From positions 1 through 25,400 of the forward strand of contig CAJUDT010000026.1 of assembly GCA_910585415.1 (NCBI GenBank): a DNA stretch of 25,400 bases. Direction: 5' to 3'. Positions 1-5,563 of this stretch are shown in pieces. The notes beneath the pieces are model-generated. The model did no database searches, was not told the origin of the DNA, and was given only the letters and a program-made list of their open reading frames with translations. The translations under genes were made by a program, and so were the position numbers. The stretch is from an uncultured Flavonifractor sp. (GTDB lineage: Bacteria; Bacillota; Clostridia; Oscillospirales; Oscillospiraceae). Numbering within the stretch: position 1 is the stretch's first letter; each line of letters opens with the position of its first letter.

Positions 1-31
1 CGAAAAACTACAAAATTTCTTCGGCGTTTTC

Positions 32-196
32 TTACAATTTCAAATTGGCGTTGACGGCTTTATCCATATAGGGCGTGCTCTCTGTCAGGGTAACGGATAC
101 TACGCTTGCCCCCTGCTGGCTGTGTAAAAGCTCTGCTGCGGCCTGCTGAAGTACCTCCGGGCAGCTGGTCAATTCTACTTGTGTCGTTTCTGTCAT
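32..196 (-). CDS. small protein of 54 aa, coupled to parB
   Basis: A 54-residue frame starts at ATG 196-194 and ends at TAA 34-32. The start overlaps the parB stop as ATGA, and a strong ribosome site (AGGGAGGAA) lies about 5 nt upstream inside parB, so translational coupling is likely. The protein begins MTETTQVELTSCPEV and ends NANLKL. It is mildly acidic and Gln/Ala/Val-rich, with no membrane segment, signal peptide or recognisable motif. Position makes it the third gene of a parA-parB operon. Small genes in that place are common in clostridial mobile elements, but I do not recognise the family. Start and coupling are well supported; function is unknown. Confidence 0.72.
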   Translation of the reverse strand: MTETTQVELTSCPEVLQQAAAELLHSQQGASVVSVTLTESTPYMDKAVNANLKL

Positions 197-1200
197 GCGG
201 ATTCCTCCCTTTGGCTGAAATAGAGGGACAAGGCTTTGCGGATAACCTGCTCGATTTCCTCTCTCGGGGTGTCTGACGCAAAATAGGGGGCATAGACGGC
301 GGGCTTGATGTGGATGCTCTTGAGGCTGCCGCCCTTGCTGCGTGTCAGAACGTCCAGGATGGCCGGTACCGTGAGTGTGCCGGAGCCTGCCAGGGTCCTC
401 AGCTCTGCGGCCTGCGCGTCTGTGAGCTTTTTGCCGTACTGCTCCAGTGCGGCGGCTACACTGGATTGGGATGGGCCGTCCAGATAGGATAAGGCAACGC
501 CGGAATTGATGGTCAGCTCCCCAGCGTCCAGTTTCATTTTCAGGCTGTCGGCCAGCCGGTCCAACGATACATATTTGGCGATTTGCCGTCCGGTTAGAGT
601 GTACTCCCGCCCAAGGGTGTCCCGGCTCCTGGACCTGTGGAACTCAATTCCACAAGTCGTATTGCCGGAGCTTCCCGCTTCCAGCTGCTGCAGCTCTTCC
701 AATATGTCGTTCCGCTTGCCCTGGGAGAACATCTCCGAGTAACGCATAGCCAGCACAGCCGCCTTCTCGCTGGGCAGAAGGTCCGTAAAAGAGCGCTGTA
801 AAAGGTTTGTCTCAATCACGTACATCAACGCCTCACTGCTGCTCAATCCCTCTTTGACCAGACACCACGCTCCTTCCAGTCCGGCCAGCTTCCCGGCATT
901 CATTCGGTTGTGGCCGGAAAGCAGCTCGTAATCATAGTCCGCATCCTCTGTGATGTGCCGGACAATGAGGGGCATGAGTATTCCATTTTGACGGATGCTC
1001 TCCACCATATCCGCCAGCCGTTCCCCGGTATAGAGCCGAAATGGATGCCCCTGGAACTGGCGAAGCCGGTTAAAGGAGAGGAACATCAGCCGCCCTTTCT
1101 GCCGCTGAGGGAGAGCTTGTCCTTCATCCGACGCGGCGAGTTCCGCAGTCAGGGAGGATATGGATTGTACTCCCTTCTGTGGCGGCAGTTTGCGTGTCAT
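193..1200 (-). CDS. ParB/Spo0J-family partition protein (accessory type)
   Basis: 335 residues. The N-terminal ParB/Srx nuclease-like fold spans roughly residues 38-150: an FRLYTGERLADMVESIRQNG helix, PLIVR, the ELLSGHNRMNAGKLAG segment in the place of the ParB GERRxRA nucleotide-binding box, and ETNLLQR in the place of ENLQR. A helix-turn-helix region follows (TGRQIAKYVSLDRLADSLK, near residues 205-225). ParB proteins bind centromere-like parS sites and work with ParA in DNA segregation. The start at 1200 has AAAGGAG about 10 nt upstream but overlaps parA by 77 nt. A second start at ATG 1086 has AAAGGG 7 nt upstream, avoids the overlap and would give 297 residues. The sequence is diverged from chromosomal Spo0J, fitting a plasmid or integrative-element partition gene. 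Confidence 0.85.
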   Translation of the reverse strand: MTRKLPPQKGVQSISSLTAELAASDEGQALPQRQKGRLMFLSFNRLRQFQGHPFRLYTGERLADMVESIRQNGILMPLIVRHITEDADYDYELLSGHNRMNAGKLAGLEGAWCLVKEGLSSSEALMYVIETNLLQRSFTDLLPSEKAAVLAMRYSEMFSQGKRNDILEELQQLEAGSSGNTTCGIEFHRSRSRDTLGREYTLTGRQIAKYVSLDRLADSLKMKLDAGELTINSGVALSYLDGPSQSSVAAALEQYGKKLTDAQAAELRTLAGSGTLTVPAILDVLTRSKGGSLKSIHIKPAVYAPYFASDTPREEIEQVIRKALSLYFSQREESA

Positions 1201-1972
1201 GTTCCATCAACTCCTTTGCAAAGGCACGGTAAGCGGCGCTGGCCTTGGAATCCGGGGCATATTCCATAACCGTCAGCCCCCGGCTGATCGCATCGCTCAC
1301 CTTTACTGTGTCGGGAATCGCGCTTTGGAATACCCGGACAGCGCCGTAATACGCCTTCTCAACATTGGTGCGGGTGCTCCGGTACAGGTTCGTGCGCAGG
1401 TTGCAGCGGGAAAAAACGATTCCCTCAAAGGTGATATCCGGGTTGAGGCGGCGCTTGTTTTTCAGAACGCTCCGGATGAGGTCTCCTAGACCCTCTGTGG
1501 AGTAGAACTCCGGGCAGAGAGGAATGAGCACACTGTCCGCCGCTGTGAGTGCGTTGGTCATGAGCGGACTGGCCGCCCGGTTGGTGTCGATGATGATGTA
1601 GTCGTAGCTGGCGCGGAGCGGGGAGAGGATTTCCTGTAAGAATCGCTCGGTGCCCATCTCGGTGAGCAGGCTGACCTCCAATCGCGCCAGGTCCTTGCTG
1701 CCGGGGAGCAAGTCCACCTTGCCGCAGTGCTGGATATGGCCCTCGATGTTTGGAAGCTCACAGTCCTCCAGCAGGCAGAGCATGAGGTTATGGATGTTTT
1801 CTTTGGGGAGTTGCCGCTCTGAGAGCAGGGAGGCCGAAAGGTTTGTCTGGGGGTCGAAGTCTACACATAGAACCCGCCGCCCCTGCTCGGCCATGATGTA
1901 GGACAGGTGCTGGCAGATTGTCGTTTTGCCCACTCCGCCCTTCTGATTGGCGACTGTTATGATTTTACACAT
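1124..1972 (-). CDS. ParA-family partition ATPase
   Basis: 282 residues from ATG 1972. The protein opens MCKIITVANQKGGVGKTT, so the deviant Walker A box KGGVGKTT sits at residues 11-18. VLCVDFDPQTNLSASLL (A-prime) and YIIIDTN (Walker B) follow, typical of Soj/ParA. ParA ATPases bind DNA when ATP-loaded and move ParB-DNA complexes. A TTG six nt upstream is possible, but the ribosome site AAGGGGGA (1981-1988) is only 2 nt from it and 8 nt from the ATG, so I chose the ATG. The gene is followed by parB and a 54-aa gene. With only a C-terminal tail beyond the fold, it is probably a mobile-element ParA rather than the chromosomal Soj. Confidence 0.88.
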   Translation of the reverse strand: MCKIITVANQKGGVGKTTICQHLSYIMAEQGRRVLCVDFDPQTNLSASLLSERQLPKENIHNLMLCLLEDCELPNIEGHIQHCGKVDLLPGSKDLARLEVSLLTEMGTERFLQEILSPLRASYDYIIIDTNRAASPLMTNALTAADSVLIPLCPEFYSTEGLGDLIRSVLKNKRRLNPDITFEGIVFSRCNLRTNLYRSTRTNVEKAYYGAVRVFQSAIPDTVKVSDAISRGLTVMEYAPDSKASAAYRAFAKELMEHDTQTAATEGSTIHILPDCGTRRVG

Positions 1973-2015
1973 TCTCAAGAATCCCCCTTAAAGTTTATCG
2001 TTAGGAAAGACTTAA

Positions 2016-2044
2016 AGTATGGCTTGACTTTGATGGAAAGTTAA
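2016..2044 (-). promoter_or_regulatory. possible parA promoter
   Basis: On the minus strand TTAACT and CATACT are separated by 17 nt, each matching four of six sigma-A consensus positions. The -10 is about 45 nt upstream of the parA ATG. It is weak, and the elements lie inside the left arm of an inverted repeat (2018-2043), so a regulator could cover it. Confidence 0.3.
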
Positions 2045-2105
2045 TTGCGTGTGGAGTTATAAAGGGGGTACATTTTCATATTATTTTGTAACTTTCAAAG
2101 CCATA
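2018..2105. repeat. imperfect inverted repeat between parA and the collagen-like gene
   Basis: The left arm (2018-2043) contains TATGGCT, CTTTG and GAAAGTTA. The right arm (2089-2105) contains TAACTTTC, AAAG and CCATA, the reverse complements in mirror order; GAAAGTTA/TAACTTTC is perfect over 8 bp. The left arm has about nine extra bases between blocks. The arms are about 45 nt apart. They could be paired regulator sites for parAB or subterminal repeats of a mobile element. Confidence 0.5.
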
Positions 2106-2754
2106 TTTTGGTTGCGCACAAATTACTGCACCAATCGGTCCCGCTGGCCCGGAGGGTCCCGCAGAAGGTCCTACCGGCCCCGCCGGTCCCGTGGGCGCGG
2201 AGGGTCCCGCCGGTGCAGCCGGGGCCACTGGTCCCACCGGCTCACAGGGGCAGCCGGGTGCGGCAGGTGCAACAGGCGCTACCGGCGCGACGGGCGCGAC
2301 GGGTCCTGAAGGTCCCGCAGGTCCCGCCGGGGCCACCGGTCCCAGCCTGATTTCCGCCTACGCCGCCAATACCAAGGGCCTCAAGCTCCAGGTGGCTACA
2401 GGCGGCACCTCCATTCCCCTGCCCGATGTCCAGCTTCTCTCCCCGGATATCACTGTCAGTCCGGACAACACGGTGTTTACGGTGAACAGAAGCGGCAACT
2501 ATCTGATCACCTACCATGTGAATATCACCGCAGCCCTGCAAATGGGGACCCGGCTGATGATCAACAACGCGAGCGTGAGCGACTCCGCCATTGCGCCGGT
2601 GGTTTCTATCTCCAGCTTTGAATGCCGAATCCTGCGTACGGTGCCTGCGGGCTCCCCCATTTCCCTTCAGATGTACACCAATACTGCTGGTATTGCCACT
2701 CTGATGGGCAACGGAGCAGGCGCCTCCCTGAGTATCATTCGCCTGAGTGATTAA
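2092..2754 (+). pseudogene. collagen-like exosporium-type protein, 5'-truncated
   Basis: The open frame runs from just after a TAA at 2089-2091 to TAA 2752-2754 (220 sense codons). It encodes a Gly-X-Y tract of about 70 residues (GPAGPEGPA, GATGATGATGATG) followed by a C-terminal domain of about 135 residues rich in beta-strand-like segments (TVFTVNRSGNYLITYHV), ending SLSIIRLSD. This layout matches clostridial and bacillar spore-surface collagen-like proteins with a trimerising C1q/TNF-like head (BclA type). No ATG, GTG or TTG lies in the frame before the repeats. The first is GTG 2191, in mid-repeat and without a ribosome site. The normal N-terminal segment is therefore missing, probably cut off by the parAB-bearing segment. 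The GXY register is also broken once by an extra Glu (GPAEGPT). Expression is doubtful. Confidence 0.75.
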
Positions 2755-2784
2755 GGACGGCGCGGCCGTTTTTCCAGCAAAAAG

Positions 2785-2815
2785 GGACTCCCATCGGTTT
2801 AACCGTTGGGAGTCC
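2785..2815. terminator. long hairpin after the collagen-like gene
   Basis: A 9-bp stem (GGACTCCCA / TGGGAGTCC), one mismatch, then CGGTT/AACCG form a near-perfect hairpin 30 nt after the collagen-like stop. Read on plus there is no T tract. On minus the stem is followed by CTTTTTG, so the canonical terminator orientation faces away from the neighbouring genes. Confidence 0.55.
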
Positions 2816-2850
2816 TCCCTATATCTGAGCATAGGAGACTGGCGGAAATC

Positions 2851-2874
2851 CAGACTTCAGTTTTCAGAAGTCTG
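2851..2874. other. perfect 8-bp hairpin upstream of the sigma gene
   Basis: CAGACTTC and GAAGTCTG flank an 8-nt loop, about 60 nt upstream of the sigma-gene -35 region. No T tract follows. It may be an operator or part of a decayed terminator. Confidence 0.4.
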
Positions 2875-2933
2875 CGCCGGTGGCTCATCCGGAACCGGAG
2901 AGGCCTGGGTGATCGGCAAAAAGGGGGAAATTT

Positions 2934-2964
2934 TTGTTGCAAACGCCCAGCCTTATGGTATACT
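2934..2964 (+). promoter_or_regulatory. sigma-A-type promoter of the sigma-factor gene
   Basis: TATACT (2959-2964) is preceded by TGG, giving an extended -10 TGGTATACT. A TTGTTG (2934-2939) sits 19 nt upstream and TTGCAA (2938-2943) 15 nt upstream; neither spacing is ideal, so the extended -10 probably carries the promoter. The -10 is about 24 nt before the sigma-gene ATG. Confidence 0.55.
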
Positions 2965-2987
2965 CATAGGAAAAAGGAGGGACAGCC

Positions 2988-3533
2988 ATGTTGGTGCTGC
3001 TGGCGCTGTTGGAAGGAGAGGCGGACCGTGCGCTCTTTCTGGAGTTCCATGAACGGTACGAGCGAAAACTGTACACGGTGGCGCTCAATATCCTGAGAGC
3101 GCCTTCCCTGGCGGAGGAGGCGGTGCAGGACGCAATGGTGAGCATCGTCAGGCATTGGGAGGATTTCAAAAAAATTTTTGAAAAAAACTGTTATGAAATT
3201 GCCCCCTGGTGCGTTACTATAGTGAAACACGCCGCAGTGGATATCCTGCGGCAGGAGGGGCGGAGCGAACCTCTGGACGAGGATTGGGACGCCATCGCGC
3301 CGGAGGACGTGGAACAGGAGAGCGCCTACCGCCATCTGGTGGCGCTGATCCGCGCCATGCCGGAACAGTATCGGGAGGTGCTTGAATTGAAATTTGTGTT
3401 AGAGCGGAGCAACCGGGAGATCGCAGAGGCGCTGGGCCTCACGGAGGGAACCGTGGGCGTCCGGATACAGCGGGGGAGAGCCCTGCTGATTCGGCGCCTG
3501 AAGCAGGAGGGATACAGCTGTGGAGCCATTTGA
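2988..3533 (+). CDS. ECF-type RNA polymerase sigma factor
   Basis: 181 residues, the usual size for an extracytoplasmic-function sigma factor. Region 2 covers about residues 10-95 (FLEFHERYERKLYTVALNIL, LAEEAVQDAMVSIVRHW, VTIVKHAAVDILR). Region 4 covers about 110-170 (MPEQYREVLELKFVLERSNREI, then ALGLTEGTVGVRIQRGRALL as the helix-turn-helix that reads the -35). It directs RNA polymerase to a small regulon. The start has AGGAGG 8 nt upstream. The gene overlaps the next, an anti-sigma gene, by 14 nt. An ECF-promoter-like block lies inside this coding sequence at 3189-3218, within the codons for KNCYEIAPWCVTI. The regulon is inferred to include the secreted-protein genes downstream. Confidence 0.9.
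   Translation: MLVLLALLEGEADRALFLEFHERYERKLYTVALNILRAPSLAEEAVQDAMVSIVRHWEDFKKIFEKNCYEIAPWCVTIVKHAAVDILRQEGRSEPLDEDWDAIAPEDVEQESAYRHLVALIRAMPEQYREVLELKFVLERSNREIAEALGLTEGTVGVRIQRGRALLIRRLKQEGYSCGAI
3189..3218 (+). promoter_or_regulatory. ECF-promoter-like block inside the sigma coding sequence
   Basis: TGTTATG (3189-3195), a 16-nt spacer and CGTTACT (3212-3218) match the block at 4309-4338 base for base in both hexamer regions. The flanking CTGTTATG, AATT and CTGGTGCGTTACTA are also shared. The spacing and CGTTA -10 are typical of ECF promoters. If active it would give a transcript starting near 3226, with the anti-sigma gene as its first complete gene. Activity is not proven, since the same bases also encode sigma region 2. 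Confidence 0.5.
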
Positions 3534-4275
3534 ATTTGACAAAATGCTGCGTTCCGCCCTGATGGATGCTGCGCGGGCGGAGTGGGAGCAGGTGATGGAA
3601 GAGCCGCAGCCGGAGCCGGAATTTTCCGCCCGGTATCTCCGGGAGCGAAAACGGCTGTTGAAGGACCCCTTTGGGTATGCCAAACGCAAGAGCCGGCCCA
3701 TGTGGAAAAAAGTCCTCCAGACCGCCGCGAGCATTGTGCTGGTGGCGGGCATTGGTCTGGGCGGGGTGCTGGCGGTCAGCCCGGAGGCCAGAGCGTGGGT
3801 GGCGCAGCAGATGTCTGTAATTTGGGGGGACAAATTTGCGGTCTTTACTGTGTCAGAGCGTCAAGAGGGTTTTGCGGATGTTTGTAATTACCGGCCTGCG
3901 TATATTCCGGATGGGTTCGAGTTGATGAAAGAGTGGATTCCGAATGAATTTTTTATTAAGATTACTTATGAAGACGAGGCAGGCGATTATATATACTATA
4001 AATGTGCATCTTTGTCAGATAAAGGAATATCTGACTTTGTTGTGGATAACGAACATTCTGATAGCTATGAAATTCAAATCAACGGACTCCCTGCGACATT
4101 AATGCTTTCCAACATAGAAGGCTGGCCCAGCCATCTGGTATGGATGGATGGAGAGAATGGGGTAGCCTATTGCATCACCGCCACGTTGGACCGGGAAGAA
4201 CTCATTCAGATCGCCGAGAGCGTGACTTATTTGATTGAATGGGACGGTGTTGGCTTTATAGGGGCCGAAAAATAA
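3520..4275 (+). CDS. anti-sigma factor, membrane-anchored, DUF4367-like sensor domain
   Basis: 251 residues from GTG 3520, which has AGGAGG about 10 nt upstream and lies 14 nt inside the sigma gene, so the two are translationally coupled. The cytoplasmic N-terminus (about 1-62) is charged and would bind sigma. A single membrane segment follows (VLQTAASIVLVAGIGLGGVL, about 66-85). The outer part (about 120-245) reads YRPAYIPDGFEL, then a repeated beta pattern, then INGLPATLM, and ends EELIQIAESVTY, a pattern I associate with DUF4367. Such proteins hold the ECF sigma inactive until an envelope signal arrives. The stretch for the outer domain (about 3880-4110) is markedly A+T-richer than the rest of the gene, suggesting recombination. 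Family assignment is from sequence pattern only. Confidence 0.78.
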   Translation: MEPFEFDKMLRSALMDAARAEWEQVMEEPQPEPEFSARYLRERKRLLKDPFGYAKRKSRPMWKKVLQTAASIVLVAGIGLGGVLAVSPEARAWVAQQMSVIWGDKFAVFTVSERQEGFADVCNYRPAYIPDGFELMKEWIPNEFFIKITYEDEAGDYIYYKCASLSDKGISDFVVDNEHSDSYEIQINGLPATLMLSNIEGWPSHLVWMDGENGVAYCITATLDREELIQIAESVTYLIEWDGVGFIGAEK

Positions 4276-4308
4276 AAATAAAAAAATTTGAAAAATTTTC
4301 GGAAATCC

Positions 4309-4338
4309 TGTTATGGAATTAAAAGCTGGTGCGTTACT
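4309..4338 (+). promoter_or_regulatory. ECF-type promoter of the secreted-protein genes
   Basis: -35-like TGTTATG (4309-4315), 16-nt spacer, -10-like CGTTACT (4332-4338), preceded by an A/T-rich tract (4270-4299) that could act as an UP element. It lies between the anti-sigma stop and the first secreted-protein gene, 58 nt before its ATG. The match to the block inside the sigma gene (26 of 31 bases from 4308 to 4338) makes this the likely target of the local sigma factor. Confidence 0.6.
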
Positions 4339-4395
4339 AGTATGAGAGCACACGGCAGACCCATGCTCTACATCATAGGGAAGGAGGTGAAAGTC

Positions 4396-4791
4396 ATGGT
4401 CAAGCGCATCTCTGTAATGATGCTGGCGCTGTGCCTCATGCTGAACGTCAACGCACTGGCGGTAACTCCGAGGGCAGACAGCACAGTTAGCTATGCTCCA
4501 AGTTTCTATGTCTACGGAAACACTGCTGATTGTTCGCTCTGCGTTGAAGCGGCGGACAGGAACGCCAGCATCACAGCTACAATTACCCTGCTCAAAAGCG
4601 ACGGCGAAGGTGGTTTCACGGTTCTGTATCGGTGGACCAGTCTGAAGGGAACAGGAACCTTGGAGTTCGCGGACACTTATACCAGCAGCAAAGTTACCAC
4701 CGGCGCGACTTACCGCATGGAGTATTCTGTGCAGGTGGTCGGAAGTAAGGGTACCGACACGATCAGCGACTACAAGCAAGTGATCCGGTAA
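4396..4791 (+). CDS. small secreted protein, function unknown
   Basis: 131 residues from ATG 4396, chosen because AAGGAGGTGA lies directly upstream. The frame is open further upstream but that part covers the promoter. An N-terminal signal peptide is clear (MVKRISVMMLALCLMLNVNA, with cleavage plausible after NALA). The mature part is about 107 residues, Thr/Ser-rich, with two cysteines six residues apart-like spacing in ADCSLCVEA and alternating beta-strand patterns (ASITATITLLK, YRMEYSVQVVG). This suggests a small beta-sandwich exported to the wall or medium. It is the first gene after the ECF-type promoter and so a likely regulon effector. I do not recognise the family. Confidence 0.8.
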   Translation: MVKRISVMMLALCLMLNVNALAVTPRADSTVSYAPSFYVYGNTADCSLCVEAADRNASITATITLLKSDGEGGFTVLYRWTSLKGTGTLEFADTYTSSKVTTGATYRMEYSVQVVGSKGTDTISDYKQVIR

Positions 4792-4837
4792 TCATGGAGT
4801 GTGCAAGTTACACAGAAAGAGAAAGGGGAATTTCAAA

Positions 4838-5439
4838 ATGAAGAAGTTTACAAGTGCCGTCCTCGCGTTTGCGATGCTCATCTCCGCTACCCTTTGCAGC
4901 GCTTCGGCCGCGGAGAAACAACGGAGATAACTGTGATCGAAGTGGACCCTGTTACCAACGAGCAGCGCACGCAGGTGGTTGAAGTGGCTATCCCTGCTGG
5001 CGCTTCCGCCCAGGAAGAACAGGATATCATGGTCAATGCCGCTAAGGTGGTAACTGGCAACGCTACTCCCCAGACCCGCGCCTCCAACAGCACCCGCGCC
5101 ACAAACTATGTGGAGCTTACAAGCGCTAAATATACATATGTGGGCATGGCTTACCCGGATTTTGTGGACGAGTACAGCGCAATTTATGTTACCTTTACCG
5201 GAATCGAGGCCCTGAACGGTGCATCCCAGATTTGGACAAGGGTGATTGCCAGATACAACGAAAATGGCACCCCTGAGATCAAGATGGACATCAATTCTAC
5301 TCAGGGCGATATCGTGATGGTTTATGGTGGCCGCTACGGTGGGGCAACATTTTACCCCTCAGTGCATGACAACATCAACGTGTGGTCGAGACCTGACGTG
5401 GGCAAGGTAAACTGCAATGTGACTGTGCGCTTTTCCTAA
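4838..5439 (+). pseudogene. secreted protein gene with a 1-nt frameshift after the signal peptide
   Basis: ATG 4838 has GAAAGGGGA upstream and encodes a textbook signal peptide (MKKFTSAVLAFAMLISATLC, then SASAAE), but that frame stops at TAA after EKQRR. The mature protein continues in the -1 frame (ETTEITVIEVDPV to the stop at 5439). The span of 602 nt is one short of a multiple of three. Adding one G near 4913 (GAG-GAA instead of GAG-AAA) restores a 200-residue secreted protein. The mature part has an acidic/Ala linker and a C-terminal domain of about 110 residues starting NYVELTSAKY. The mature frame could also start at GTG 4801, but that has no ribosome site and skips the signal. The domain is not recognised. 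Sequencing error, phase variation and true decay are all possible. Confidence 0.75.
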
Positions 5440-5500
5440 GGACGAGCCCTATGCTCCGCCCAGAGTGATACTGGAAAAAGTATAGCTCGTGATTCGCGTT

Positions 5501-5531
5501 GGCAGGGCAGGGGTAATGCTCCTGTCCTGCC
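5501..5531 (+). other. strong hairpin between the frameshifted gene and the stalk-domain gene
   Basis: GGCAGGGCAGGGG pairs with the segment ending CCTGTCCTGCC over about 13 bp, with two or three G-U pairs and a 5-nt loop. It lies 20 nt before the ribosome site of the next gene. There is no T tract, so it is more likely an mRNA-processing or stabilising element than a terminator. Confidence 0.45.
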
Positions 5532-5563
5532 TGTATGCCCAAGACAACCAAAGGAGGTTTCTC

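Noticed and set aside
2200..2340. The repetitive GGT-CCC / GCG-ACG tract as a CRISPR or other DNA repeat array
   Set aside because: The periodicity is 9 nt and in frame with GXY collagen codons; there are no spacers.
2191..2754. Collagen-like protein starting at GTG 2191
   Set aside because: The GTG is a Val codon in the middle of the GXY tract with no ribosome site, so a truncated gene is the better reading.
4910..4925. Programmed -1 frameshift joining the signal peptide to the mature domain
   Set aside because: No slippery heptamer of the usual form and no obvious downstream pseudoknot. A simple 1-nt deletion is more economical, though I left it open in the findings.
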